Assembly: GCA_050011895.1 (NCBI GenBank)
Contig: JBEKIF010000023.1
Coordinates: 1-64,000, forward strand
Direction: 5' to 3'
Source of the DNA: DATBGO01 sp050011895
GTDB taxonomy: Bacteria; Actinomycetota; Actinomycetes; Streptosporangiales; Streptosporangiaceae
DNA: 64,000 nt
Each line of letters opens with the position of its first letter. Within the stretch, counting starts at the first letter, position 1. The notes beneath the pieces are model-generated. The model searched no databases. It saw only the letters and a program-made list of their open reading frames with translations, and was not told the DNA's origin. This document shows positions 8,570 to 17,108 of the stretch, in pieces. The translations under genes and the position numbers were made by a program.

Positions 8570-8923
8570 ATGGCGAGTGACGGCGAGGCAGGCGGCGAGC
8601 AGCCGCGCTACCTCCAGGTGCAGACCACTACCGACTCACGGGCCGAGGCCATGGAACTGGGCCATCTCGCCGTCGCGGCCAGGCTCGCGGCCTGCGCGCA
8701 CGTGACCGGGCCGGTGGCGAGCACCTACTGGTGGGAGAACGGCCTGGAGCGCGCCGAGGAATGGCTGCTGCTGCTCAAGCTTCCGGTCCGCCGCTACGAG
8801 GCGCTCGCGGACTTCATCACCCAGCGGCATAGCTATGACGAACCCGAAATAGTCGCGACGCCGATCGTCGCGGGCTCGGCGGCCTATCTGGCCTGGATAG
8901 AAGAGGAAACCCGGCAGGAGTAG
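8570..8923 (+). CDS. cutA: Divalent-cation tolerance protein CutA
   Basis: A 117-residue protein with the CutA1 core: LQVQTTTDSRAEAMELGHLAVAARLAACAHVTGPVASTYWWENGLERAEEWLLLLKLPVRRYEALADFI and the terminal HSYDEPEIVATPI. CutA forms a ferredoxin-like trimer that binds divalent metals and is linked to copper tolerance in Escherichia coli; its role in actinobacteria is not clear. An N-terminal tail of about 12 polar residues precedes the fold. Confidence 0.9.
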   Translation: MASDGEAGGEQPRYLQVQTTTDSRAEAMELGHLAVAARLAACAHVTGPVASTYWWENGLERAEEWLLLLKLPVRRYEALADFITQRHSYDEPEIVATPIVAGSAAYLAWIEEETRQE

Positions 8924-8980
8924 CCGGCCGCTGGCCAACCCGCAGGCAGGCGCGGCCAGGCAGCGGATGGCCGCGAGCCG

Positions 8981-9574
8981 CTAGTCGGCTGGTGGCACGT
9001 TCAACGACCCGAGGACCCGCTCGCCGTGCTCGGTGCCGAGCGTCGACAGGGTTCCGGTATCCAGCCGGAACAGCCGTCCCCCAACTGGCTCAAGCCGCAG
9101 CCAGCGGGCCGTGAGCACGCGCAGGAGGTGCCCGTGCGCCACCAGCGCTACATCGCCGTCCGCGAGCAGCGGGGTAACCCGGGCGAGCACGGCATCGGCT
9201 CGCCCGCCCACCTGGTCCAGCGTCTCGCCGGGATGCTCCGCGTCACCGGGGATGACGCCGTCGCGCCACAGGTACCAGCCGGGGCGGTCAGCCTTGATCT
9301 GCGCGGTCGTCAGCCCCTCATAGCCGCCGTAATCCCACTCCTGGAGGTCCGGATCATGCTGGGCGCCCGGAAGCCCGGCCAGCTCGGCAGTGCACGTCGC
9401 CCGGCTAGCAGGGCTCGCGAACGCGGCGCATATCGGCCGGACGGCCAGCGCGGGCGCGAGCGCTGCCGCGCTGGTGATGCCCTTTTCGGTCAGCTGAACG
9501 TCGGTGCGGCCGGTGTGCTTGCCGGCCGCACTCCACTCGGTCTCGCCGTGCCTGACCAGGATCAGCTCTCCCAT
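8981..9574 (-). CDS. Histidine phosphatase family protein (acid phosphatase-like)
   Basis: A 197-residue protein with the phosphohistidine motif LVRHGETEWS at the N-terminus, QEWDYGGYEGLTTAQI in the middle and the second histidine in VALVAHGHLLRVL. It is shorter than the gpmA product and lacks the dPGM-specific insertion, so it is a phosphatase of the broad PhoE/CobC type rather than a mutase. The substrate is unknown. The gene is divergent from the MMPL transporter gene. Confidence 0.85.
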   Translation of the reverse strand: MGELILVRHGETEWSAAGKHTGRTDVQLTEKGITSAAALAPALAVRPICAAFASPASRATCTAELAGLPGAQHDPDLQEWDYGGYEGLTTAQIKADRPGWYLWRDGVIPGDAEHPGETLDQVGGRADAVLARVTPLLADGDVALVAHGHLLRVLTARWLRLEPVGGRLFRLDTGTLSTLGTEHGERVLGSLNVPPAD

Positions 9575-9649
9575 GGGCCCCTATCATCGCGGGCCAGGAA
9601 CGGCCGCCACCTGGCGGCTCTCGCCTAACTGGTGGTTCAAGTTTTGCCG

Positions 9650-9679
9650 CGGATAACTGACGCGGACGTCAGTTATCCG
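9650..9679. promoter_or_regulatory. 13-bp inverted repeat, probable operator in a divergent promoter region
   Basis: Arms CGGATAACTGACG (9650-9662) and its exact complement (9667-9679) flank a 4-bp centre. The dyad lies between two divergent genes, so a terminator is unlikely and a homodimeric repressor site (TetR-like spacing) is more probable. It lies about 80 bp upstream of the MMPL start. No regulator gene is adjacent. Confidence 0.6.
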
Positions 9680-9758
9680 GGTAGCCTTCAATCCTCAGGC
9701 CGTTTCGCGCCCGGTCGGCGGTTAGCAGCCTGTCACGTTCCCCGCGAGATAGGCCCTC

Positions 9759-12302
9759 ATGCGCGCGTCCGCTCGTACCGCACCACCCGTTTCTTACCTG
9801 AAACCCTGGGTCGAAGGTGAGATCGACAGCGAGGCTGGACGTAGCGGCCCGGCCCGGCGACGCGGTGGCCGTTGCCGGCGGCCCCTCGTCGAGCGCATCG
9901 CCGGATGGAGTGCCAGGCACCGCGCGGCGGCCATCCTCGGCTGGCTCGGATTCCTGTTGGCGGCCTTCATCTCGGGGCAATTCGTAACCGGCGCCAGCGT
10001 GCAGCAATACGATCCAGGCCAGGCGGGGAAGGCAGAGCAGATTCTGCACCGGCTGAACGTGACGACCGCGCCGGTCGAGAGCGTGCTCATCGCGGCAGCG
10101 GGCCGGACTGTCGCCGATGACCCGCAGATACGCCAGGCTGCCGGTCAGGTGGTAGCGGCCCTGGGGCGCCTGCCGCGCGCCGCGATGGATCTCCGGTCCC
10201 CGCTCGGGCGGGCCGGCCGGTCGCTGATATCGGCGAATGGCGCCGCAGCCCTGGTGACCTTCGAGGTCGCGGGCCCGCATGCCGCCGCGGATGCCACGGT
10301 GGTCGCCGACCTCGCCGCGGTGGCCGGGGTCCAGTCGCGATTCCCGCACCTGGCGGTGCAGGAGGCGGGCGGAGCCAGCACTGACCGGGCCGGGAACGCC
10401 ATGCTCGCCCAGGATTTCCGGCGCGCGGAAGTTACCTCGGTGCCGATCACCCTGATCTTGCTGCTGGTCGTCTTCGGTGCGCTGATCGCGGCGGCAATCC
10501 CCGTGCTACTGGCCGGAAGCGCGGTCGCGGCCACGGTCTGGCTGCTGGCAGTTCCAGGCCACTGGCTGCCGGTCGACGCGGGCACATCCGAGATCGTGCT
10601 CGTCATCGGGATGGCCGTCGGAGTCGACTACTCACTGTTCTACCTGCGCAGGGAACGCGAGGAACGGGCGGCCGGCCGGACGCCGCTGGAGGCGATCAGG
10701 ATCGCCGCTGCGACGTCGGGCCGCGCCGTGGTCGTGTCCGGCCTGACGGTCATGATCTCGCTGGCCGGCCTGTTCCTCACCGGTATTGATATTTTCACCG
10801 GGATCTCCTTTGGCACCATCATGGTCATCGGCGTAGCGGTGCTCGGCTCGCTGACCGTGCTGCCTGCCGTGCTCGCCTGGCTTGGCCCGTGGGCGGATCG
10901 TGGCCGGATTCCGCTGGTCGGCCGTAACCGCCGGGCCGCCAGACCCTCCCGGTTCTGGACCGGACTGGTGATCCGGGTAGTCAGGAGACCGTTGCTCTGG
11001 GGCGGGATCGCCGCCGTGGCGATGCTCGCGCTTGCCGTGCCCGCGTTCGGGATGCGTCTCGGCAACCCGTGGGTTGATCTGCCATCGAGCCTGCCTACCG
11101 TGCATGCCCTTGACGAGATCCAGCACGACTTTCCCAGCCGCCCGGCGCCCGCCGAGGTGGTAGTAACTGGCGCAGATCTGACCGGGCCCGCCATGCGGCG
11201 GTCGGTCGCCGCGCTCCAGGCCAGGGCGTCGGGCAAGGGCGCGATCCAGGGGCCCATCACGGCAGCCACGGCGGCCGGCGGGCGGGCGCTGATAGTCCAG
11301 GTGCCGCTGGCCGGCAACGGCACCGGCCCGGTATCCAACGCCGCGCTGCTCGACCTGCGCAATCGGGTCCTGCCCGCCACCATCGGGCGGGTCAGCGGGA
11401 CAAGCTATGCGGTGACCGGGGACACCGCCTCGAGCTTCGACTTCAAGGCGATGCTGCACAAGCGAACGCCGATCGTCCTGCTGGCGGTCACGCTGCTCGC
11501 TGTCTGCATACTGCTGATCGCTTTCGGCAGCGTCGTCATCCCGCTGATCTCGATTGCGCTCAATTTCCTTTCGGTGGGTGCCGCCTGCGGTATCATCACC
11601 TTCATCTTCCAGGATGGCCATCTGCAGGGGCTGCTCGGTTTCGCCGCCTACGGCGGGATCATCCCGTGGATACCGTTGTTCATGTTCGTGCTGCTGTTCG
11701 GGCTGAGCATGGACTATCACGTCTTCGTGCTGAGCCGGATCCACGAGCTCCGAAAAGGCGGGGCGAGCAACCCCGAAGCTGTCATCGGCGGGATCGCCCG
11801 CACAGCCGGCGTGGTGACCAGCGCGGCAGTGGTCATGGCGGCGGTATTCTCAGTCTTCGGGACGCTCTCCATGATCGATCTCAAGATGCTCGGCGTTGGC
11901 CTGGCTTCGGCGATCCTGATCGATGCGACAGTGGTACGCGGCATCCTGCTGCCAGCCTGCATGATCGCGCTGGGGGACCACAGCTGGTACCTGCCACGCT
12001 GGCTGGGCTGGCTGCCCAGCGCCCAGGTGCCAGCCGGTCATCAGGTGCCAGCCGGTCATGCGGCCCCGCGCGAGGTAGCGGCGGGGCGCAAGGCGGACCG
12101 GGTCGCGGTGGCGGTGCCGGTGCCGGTGGCGCAGCCGGTTGCCGTGGCGGGGGAGGCGCCGGACCGGGTCGCGGTGGCGGTGCCGGCGGCGCAGCCGGTT
12201 GCCGGCCTTCCCTGGGTGAGCGCCTCAGGTGAAGCCGCGGTGCGGCAAGTGCTGCGGTCGGCGACGCCGGTCCCTCCCGGGGCTGTCGCTCCGCTGTCCT
12301 GA
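9759..12302 (+). CDS. MMPL-family RND transporter
   Basis: An 847-residue membrane protein with the two-fold RND plan of MMPL proteins: a first helix near residue 50, a large extracytoplasmic loop, a cluster of helices with VGVDYSLFYLRREREERAAG, a second loop, and a second cluster with LSMDYHVFVLSRIHELRKG. The paired GxDYxxF/SMDYHVF motifs carry the proton-relay Asp-Tyr pairs of the family. MMPL proteins export lipids or siderophores in mycobacteria; the cargo here is not evident. The final 100 residues are a Val/Ala/Pro-rich low-complexity tail built from repeats, probably cytosolic. The start at 9759 is the best supported but not certain. Confidence 0.88.
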   Translation: MRASARTAPPVSYLKPWVEGEIDSEAGRSGPARRRGGRCRRPLVERIAGWSARHRAAAILGWLGFLLAAFISGQFVTGASVQQYDPGQAGKAEQILHRLNVTTAPVESVLIAAAGRTVADDPQIRQAAGQVVAALGRLPRAAMDLRSPLGRAGRSLISANGAAALVTFEVAGPHAAADATVVADLAAVAGVQSRFPHLAVQEAGGASTDRAGNAMLAQDFRRAEVTSVPITLILLLVVFGALIAAAIPVLLAGSAVAATVWLLAVPGHWLPVDAGTSEIVLVIGMAVGVDYSLFYLRREREERAAGRTPLEAIRIAAATSGRAVVVSGLTVMISLAGLFLTGIDIFTGISFGTIMVIGVAVLGSLTVLPAVLAWLGPWADRGRIPLVGRNRRAARPSRFWTGLVIRVVRRPLLWGGIAAVAMLALAVPAFGMRLGNPWVDLPSSLPTVHALDEIQHDFPSRPAPAEVVVTGADLTGPAMRRSVAALQARASGKGAIQGPITAATAAGGRALIVQVPLAGNGTGPVSNAALLDLRNRVLPATIGRVSGTSYAVTGDTASSFDFKAMLHKRTPIVLLAVTLLAVCILLIAFGSVVIPLISIALNFLSVGAACGIITFIFQDGHLQGLLGFAAYGGIIPWIPLFMFVLLFGLSMDYHVFVLSRIHELRKGGASNPEAVIGGIARTAGVVTSAAVVMAAVFSVFGTLSMIDLKMLGVGLASAILIDATVVRGILLPACMIALGDHSWYLPRWLGWLPSAQVPAGHQVPAGHAAPREVAAGRKADRVAVAVPVPVAQPVAVAGEAPDRVAVAVPAAQPVAGLPWVSASGEAAVRQVLRSATPVPPGAVAPLS
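12024..12205. repeat. Direct repeats encoding the MMPL C-terminal tail
   Basis: An 18-bp unit CAGGTGCCAGCCGGTCAT is present twice in tandem (12024-12041, 12042-12059). A longer unit that begins GGACCGGGTCGCGGTGGCGG occurs at about 12095 and again at 12161. All are in frame and encode the Val/Pro/Ala-rich tail. Confidence 0.75.
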
Positions 12303-12307
12303 CGGGG

Positions 12308-13156
12308 TTACGGCAGCGTCAGGATCTCAAAGCCGTCCGAGGTGACGACAAGGGTGTGCTCAAACTGGGCGGTGCGCTTGTGGTCCCTAGTGACGGCAGT
12401 CCAGCCATCGGGCCAGATGTCGTAGGTAATGGTGCCCAGCGTCAGCATCGGCTCAACGGTGAAGGTCATCCCGGGCTCCATGATCACTGTCACGTCCGGG
12501 TCATCGAAATGGGGCACAATCAGTCCAGAGTGAAACGTCGTGCCGATGCCGTGTCCGGTGAAATCGCGGACCACTCCGTAGTTGAACCGGCGCGCGTACG
12601 ACTCGATGACGCGGCCGATCGCATTCAGCGGGCGGCCTGGCGCCACCGTACGGATGCCGCGCATCATCGCCTCCCTGGTTCGCTCGACCAGGAGCCTGGA
12701 CTCCTCGTCAACAGCTCCAGCCAGGAAGGTCGCGTTCGTGTCGCCATGGACCCCGCCGATAAAGGCGGTGATGTCCACGTTGACAATGTCGCCGTCGGCG
12801 ATCACCGTGTCGTCCGGGATCCCGTGGCAGATCACCTCGTTGAGCGAGGTGCAGAGGGACTTGGGATAGCCGCGGTAGCCGAGGGTGCTTGGATAGGCGC
12901 CGTGGTCACAGAGGAACTCGTGCCCCACCCGGTCAAGCTCGTCCGTGGTGACCCCGGGCGCGACGTGCCTGCCCACCTCCGCCAGCGCCTGGGCGGCGAC
13001 GCGCCCCGCGATCCGCATTCGTTCGATTGTCGCGGCATCCTTGACGTCGGGTTCGCCTATTTTCGGATACTTCTTGCCGACATACTCGGGGGCCGCGATC
13101 GTTGCAGGAACCTGCCGCATCGGGGACACCCGGCCGGGCTGGAGCGTGGTCGCCAT
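12308..13156 (-). CDS. map: Type I methionine aminopeptidase
   Basis: A 282-residue enzyme that removes the initiator Met from new proteins. The dinuclear metal ligands are visible in the pita-bread fold: DIVNVDITAFIGGVHGDTNATF (two Asp), FTGHGIGTTFHSG (His), MTFTVEPMLT (Glu) and QFEHTLVVT (Glu). The N-terminal KYPKIGEPDVKDAATIERMR is the short actinobacterial extension. The ATG at 13156 is preferred; no Shine-Dalgarno site precedes it, but TAGACT at 13170-13165 on the minus strand is well placed as a -10 box for a leaderless or nearly leaderless mRNA. It ends 5 bp from the MMPL stop (convergent). Confidence 0.93.
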   Translation of the reverse strand: MATTLQPGRVSPMRQVPATIAAPEYVGKKYPKIGEPDVKDAATIERMRIAGRVAAQALAEVGRHVAPGVTTDELDRVGHEFLCDHGAYPSTLGYRGYPKSLCTSLNEVICHGIPDDTVIADGDIVNVDITAFIGGVHGDTNATFLAGAVDEESRLLVERTREAMMRGIRTVAPGRPLNAIGRVIESYARRFNYGVVRDFTGHGIGTTFHSGLIVPHFDDPDVTVIMEPGMTFTVEPMLTLGTITYDIWPDGWTAVTRDHKRTAQFEHTLVVTSDGFEILTLP

Positions 13157-13176
13157 GATCTGGGAGTCTAGTTGCC

Positions 13177-13350
13177 ATGGAAGGTGAGCATCGCTGGTGG
13201 TTCTGCCTGAAGCACAACACTGTCGAGCCGGATGCCGGGTGCCGGGCCAAGGAACGGCTCGGCCCGTATCCAACCCGGGAGGAGGCGGCCGCCGCTCTTG
13301 AGACGGCCAAGCGGCGGAACGAGGAATGGGACGCCGCGGACGGCGATTAG
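13177..13350 (+). CDS. Small conserved actinobacterial protein (SPOR-domain-like annotation)
   Basis: A 57-residue protein: MEGEHRWWFCLKHNTVEPD, then a Cys, RLGPYPTREEAAAALE and NEEWD. Short proteins with this pattern (WxCLKHxxVEPxxGCxxxxRLGPY and a C-terminal NEEWD) occur widely in Streptomyces and relatives, often beside map, and are commonly labelled SPOR-domain proteins. The function is unknown. The start codon is only 20 bp from that of map on the other strand, so the two share one compact promoter region. Confidence 0.8.
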   Translation: MEGEHRWWFCLKHNTVEPDAGCRAKERLGPYPTREEAAAALETAKRRNEEWDAADGD

Positions 13351-13526
13351 CCGGGCCATCAGTGATCGTGACGGCTTCGCCGCGCTATGTGTGGAAAAGT
13401 GGTCGCGATCACCCGGCTGGGCGTGCTTGCGCGGCGGCCGTTGCGGGGGCGCGGCGGTGCTGCGGCCCGAGCCTGCCCGGGTATCGTAAGGCGGAGCGGT
13501 CCTTCGGGGCCGAAAGGGGCGTGCGG

Positions 13527-14456
13527 GTGACTGAGCATCATCCCGACAGCGGGCTGCCGGCGGCAGCCGAGTCCCGCTTGGCCGAGATCCGCCGCAGCGG
13601 CACCTGGGGATCGGCGCTGTCGGCCGACGAGTTCACCGCGATCCGCAGTGTCGGCTTCGAGCCGGTCGGCCAGGTGCTCGGCGCCGCCGTCTACAACATC
13701 GGCTATACCGGGGGGTTCAGCTGCCCGGGTGCCTGGGCCGGGTACGGAGGTTACGCCGGGCCGTACCGGAGCGTGACCTCGGTGTCGGGAGCGGGCGGGA
13801 TGGGCTCGTTCGCTCCCATGGTCCAGACGCTCTACGAGGCCCGCCGCAGGGCGATCGGGCGGATGTCGGCGGAATGCGCAGAACTCGGCGGCCACGGCAT
13901 CGTCGGCGTCTCCCTTACGATCGGCGCGTTCCCTGCGGGCGGCCTCGAATTCAAGGCCATAGGCACCGCGGTGCGGGCACCTGGCGGGGTCCGGCTCAAG
14001 CAGCCGTTCACCTCCGACCTCTCCGGCCAGGACTTCGCCAAGCTGATCATGGCGGGCTGGGCCCCGGCCGGGCTGGTGCTAGGGATCTCGGTCGGGGCCC
14101 GTCACGATGACTGGCTGACAGTGACCCAGACAAGCTGGGGCTCGGGGAGCGCCGAAGTCAGCGGCTACACCGATCTCGTCCACCAGGCCAGGCACGACGC
14201 CCGGATCCAGCTAGAGAAGGACGTGACCAGGCTCGGCGCTGACGGGGTCGTCGTTACCAGCATCGACACGAGGATCCGCGAGCGGGAGTGCACCATGCAG
14301 GAGCACCGGAAAGATCACATCGTGGAGGTCACCATCATCGGCACGGCCACTGCGCAGTTCGCCCGATCGGCGCGGCCGGCGCATGGTTCGAGCCTGGCGA
14401 TCCTCTCGCTGGACCCGCAGCGCCGCCAGGCGGCGCGGGTGCGGCTTGGCCCCTGA
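13527..14456 (+). CDS. Protein with two YbjQ-like (heavy-metal-binding-like) domains
   Basis: A 309-residue protein. Two copies of a YbjQ/DUF74-type unit can be seen: the first around FTAIRSVGFEPVGQVLGAAVYNIG with AIGRMSAECAELGGHGIVGVSLTIG, and the second around FAKLIMAGWAPAGLVLGISVG with ARIQLEKDVTRLGADGVVVTSIDTR. YbjQ-like proteins form small pentamers whose ligand is unproven despite the metal-binding label. The GTG at 13527 is chosen because AAAGGGG lies upstream. A paralogous gene follows 90 bp later on the same strand. Confidence 0.75.
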   Translation: MTEHHPDSGLPAAAESRLAEIRRSGTWGSALSADEFTAIRSVGFEPVGQVLGAAVYNIGYTGGFSCPGAWAGYGGYAGPYRSVTSVSGAGGMGSFAPMVQTLYEARRRAIGRMSAECAELGGHGIVGVSLTIGAFPAGGLEFKAIGTAVRAPGGVRLKQPFTSDLSGQDFAKLIMAGWAPAGLVLGISVGARHDDWLTVTQTSWGSGSAEVSGYTDLVHQARHDARIQLEKDVTRLGADGVVVTSIDTRIRERECTMQEHRKDHIVEVTIIGTATAQFARSARPAHGSSLAILSLDPQRRQAARVRLGP

Positions 14457-14546
14457 TCGCCGCCGGACCCGGGATGTCCACGGACCAGGCGGCGGACGGC
14501 GGCCACGGACTAACGGCCATCGGATTAACGGCAGCCAAGGAGCGCA

Positions 14547-15392
14547 ATGACTGACCAGCAGAGCACCGATCTCGGGTTGCAGGGAGTACCGCAGGACGCG
14601 ATGCGGCGTCTCGCGGAGCTGCGTCCCGGACGTCCCGGCGCGATCTTCACGTCGGATCTGTCGGTCAATGAGTTCCTCCTGGTACGGGAGGTCGGCTTCC
14701 GCCCGCTCGGCCTGGTACTTGGCAGCTCGATCTACCATGTCGGGCTGCAGGTCGGGCGCTGGGGCAAGAACCAGGAACTCGATGTCCTTTCGCAGGCCAT
14801 GTACCACGCCCGGGAGCTCGCGATGAGCCGGATGGAGGCCGAGGCGCATGAGCTGGGCGCGGACGGCATCGTCGGCGTCCGGCTCGATGTGGAGATGAAG
14901 GAGTTCGGCAACGACATCGCCGAGTTCATCGCCATCGGTACTGCCGTCCACGCCGAGGAGAACGCGGGCGGCGGCGGGGTGAAGGACTGGCGCAACAACA
15001 AGAAGCTGCCGTTCACGTCGGATTTGTCCGGCCAGGACTTCTGGACTTTGATCCGCGCAGGCTACGCGCCGCTCGGCATGGTGATGGGGTCATGCGTCTA
15101 CCACATCGCCCACCAGCGGCTCGGCGGGAAGCTCGGGAATATCGGCCGTAACGTCGAGCTCGAGCAGTTCACCCAGGCTCTGTATGACGCGCGCGAGCTT
15201 GCCATGACCCGGATGCAGGCCGAAGCCGAGGAACTGCACGCCGAGGGCATCGTCGGGGTGCAGCTCCGCCAGCACAGCCATACCTGGGGCTCGCACACCA
15301 CCGAGTTCTTCGCGATCGGCACGGCCGTCCGGCCGCTTCGCGAGGACCATGTCATCGAGCGTCCCACCATGGTGCTGAGCCTCGACTCCTGA
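14547..15392 (+). CDS. Paralogous protein with two YbjQ-like domains
   Basis: A 281-residue protein homologous to the preceding gene product. Unit one contains FLLVREVGFRPLGLVLGSSIYHVG and MSRMEAEAHELGADGIVGVRLDVE; unit two contains FWTLIRAGYAPLGMVMGSCVYHIA and MTRMQAEAEELHAEGIVGVQLRQH. Both end in a strand that reads FIAIGTAV or FFAIGTAV. Both proteins also share FTSDLSGQDF between their two units. This copy is more regular than its neighbour. AAGGAG about 7 bp upstream supports the start. The pair is probably one transcript, and the four domains may form mixed oligomers. Confidence 0.8.
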   Translation: MTDQQSTDLGLQGVPQDAMRRLAELRPGRPGAIFTSDLSVNEFLLVREVGFRPLGLVLGSSIYHVGLQVGRWGKNQELDVLSQAMYHARELAMSRMEAEAHELGADGIVGVRLDVEMKEFGNDIAEFIAIGTAVHAEENAGGGGVKDWRNNKKLPFTSDLSGQDFWTLIRAGYAPLGMVMGSCVYHIAHQRLGGKLGNIGRNVELEQFTQALYDARELAMTRMQAEAEELHAEGIVGVQLRQHSHTWGSHTTEFFAIGTAVRPLREDHVIERPTMVLSLDS

Positions 15393-15425
15393 GCACGGGC
15401 CGCTCACCCGGGCACTGATCGCTGG

Positions 15426-16019
15426 CTACGGGGGCGGCGTGCCGCTTACCGCGTCGAGGAGCCGGGCGAGCCGTCCCCTGAAGCTGCCCGCGGGGCGCTC
15501 CGACTGCGCCGACTCGCCCGCCGCCAGACTGACGAGGTGCTGCGCGGCGTCAAAGGAGAATGGCGCGAGCTCAGGCGAGATCGCGAGCGACTCGTGCGCC
15601 ATCTCGTCGAGTGCCGGGTCATCCTGGTCGAGGGCCAGGATGGTGGCACCGAGCCGCCGGGCGTCGTGCACCCGCTCGAGCAGCGGCACTGGTGCCGCAT
15701 CCGGACTGACCACAAGGAGCGTCTCACCGCGCCTCGCGGCTTCCACGCGGGCCAGCCCGACGCTGAGGTGCGGCGGCGCCCCCGGCGGCGGCTCCCATCT
15801 GACCAGGGTCGGCGCGAGCCCGGGAAGGTCGGCCAGGCGGCTCTCCTGCTCGAGGTGCGCGGTCAGGTGCCACGGCTCGTCGTCCGGGGTGCCCACGACA
15901 AGCAGGCCACCAGGCGTTCGTGCCGACCCCCGTAGCGCTCGCGCAAAGGACCGGGTTCGTTCCAGCCATCTGTTCGGGCCGAGTAGCTCGCGCAAGACAG
16001 CCACCTGGTCGGCGTCCAC
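15426..16019 (-). CDS. Hypothetical protein with a degenerate SIS-like segment
   Basis: A 197-residue protein that I do not recognise as a named family. The stretch RRGETLLVVSPDAAPVPLLERVHDARRLGATILALDQDDPALDEMAHESLAI resembles the core of SIS (sugar isomerase) domains, where a phosphosugar-binding loop is followed by a helix and a strand. The usual Ser/Thr-rich loop is poor, so ligand binding may differ. No signal peptide or membrane helix is seen. A GTG start at 16019 is used. It is divergent from the F420 reductase gene. Confidence 0.6.
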   Translation of the reverse strand: MDADQVAVLRELLGPNRWLERTRSFARALRGSARTPGGLLVVGTPDDEPWHLTAHLEQESRLADLPGLAPTLVRWEPPPGAPPHLSVGLARVEAARRGETLLVVSPDAAPVPLLERVHDARRLGATILALDQDDPALDEMAHESLAISPELAPFSFDAAQHLVSLAAGESAQSERPAGSFRGRLARLLDAVSGTPPP

Positions 16020-16149
16020 CCTTCCATGGTGCCCGACTGCCCAGCGCAGCGCAGCTAGACGGTGACGGCCCGGCTACGCCATGCTGCCGCGAAGCGCCGG
16101 GGGGCCCGAGGATCATGGTGTCGGCTTGCGATCTGGCAGGATCGTCGGC

Positions 16150-16935
16150 ATGGCCGCCATCCAGGAAACGCCTAATCCCGAAGTTGCCGCCGCCCGGGAT
16201 GCGGCTGAGGCCGCGGCAGCGATGGTTCCGGGCGCAGCTGAGCACCCGGCAGTGGCCGCTGATAGCGATGAGCCCGCCGTCGCGGCGGCGGGCTTGATCG
16301 TGGGCGTTCTCGGCGGCACCGGCGACCAGGGCCGGGGCCTGGCCCGCAGGCTGGGCCTGGCCGGGAACAGAGTGATCATCGGATCGCGTAATCCGGCGCG
16401 CGCCATCGCCGCCGCAGCCAGCGTCGGCTCGCCGCCGCACATCACCGGGGCATCGAACGAGGACGCCGCCCGCGCCGCTGACGTGGTGATCGCCGCGATT
16501 CCCTGGGAGGGTCACCGAGATTTGCTCGCGCAACTTGCGGAGGTCCTGGCGGGCAAGATCGTCATCGACTGCGTGAACCCGCTGGCCTTCGACTCCCGGG
16601 GCGCGTACTCGATCCGCGTCGAAGAGGGCAGCGCCGCACAGCAGGCAGCCCAGGTGCTGCCGGGCTGCACGGTCGTCGGCGCGTTTCATCACGTGTCCGC
16701 GACGCTGCTGCTTGACCCCGGCGTCGCCGAGGTGGACCTGGACATCATGGTCCTCGGTGATGACCGGCACGCGACCGATCTGGTCCAGGCGCTGGCCGAG
16801 CGCATCCCCGGGGCCCGGGGGGTCTACGCGGGCCGGTTGCGCAACTGTGCGCAGATCGAGGCGCTGACCGCCAACCTGGTGTCAATCAACCGTCGCTACA
16901 AAGCGCACGCCGGCCTGCGCATCACCGACATCTAG
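16150..16935 (+). CDS. npdG: NADPH-dependent F420 reductase
   Basis: A 261-residue protein. After an Ala-rich extension of about 47 residues comes the Rossmann start LIVGVLGGTGDQGRGLARRL, then VIIGSRNPARA (NADP phosphate-binding Ser-Arg), AADVVIAAIPWEGH, KIVIDCVNPL and the C-terminal GRLRNCAQIEALTANLVSINRRYKAHAGLRITDI. This matches F420H2:NADP+ oxidoreductase (Fno/NpdG), which exchanges hydride between NADPH and the deazaflavin F420. It implies that the organism makes F420. The N-terminal extension is longer than usual. The ATG at 16150 is preferred over a start 23 codons upstream. Confidence 0.88.
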   Translation: MAAIQETPNPEVAAARDAAEAAAAMVPGAAEHPAVAADSDEPAVAAAGLIVGVLGGTGDQGRGLARRLGLAGNRVIIGSRNPARAIAAAASVGSPPHITGASNEDAARAADVVIAAIPWEGHRDLLAQLAEVLAGKIVIDCVNPLAFDSRGAYSIRVEEGSAAQQAAQVLPGCTVVGAFHHVSATLLLDPGVAEVDLDIMVLGDDRHATDLVQALAERIPGARGVYAGRLRNCAQIEALTANLVSINRRYKAHAGLRITDI

Positions 16936-17027
16936 GCGGCTTACCTCAGTCTGTCGGTGCTTACCTGAGTCTGCCTGTCCTGCTAGCAGGCCCGCCGTGT
17001 CCGGACTGCGCGCCGGTCCGAACTGCT

Positions 17028-17091
17028 TGTACCGGATTTGTCGATGCAGCTAGGGCTGAATGCCCGATATGTTCCCACCAAATCCGGTACA
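17028..17091. other. Long-range 13-bp inverted repeat with a nested hairpin, convergent intergenic region
   Basis: Arms TGTACCGGATTTG (17028-17040) and the exact complement (17079-17091) enclose 38 nt, which themselves contain GGGC-TGAAT-GCCC. The element lies between the 3' ends of npdG and panB. It could be a bidirectional terminator or a small structured RNA. A second 8-bp inverted repeat, ACTTATGC/GCATAAGT, follows at 17107-17143 over the panB stop. Confidence 0.55.
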
Positions 17092-17108
17092 GGCGTCCCG
17101 CGCATCAC

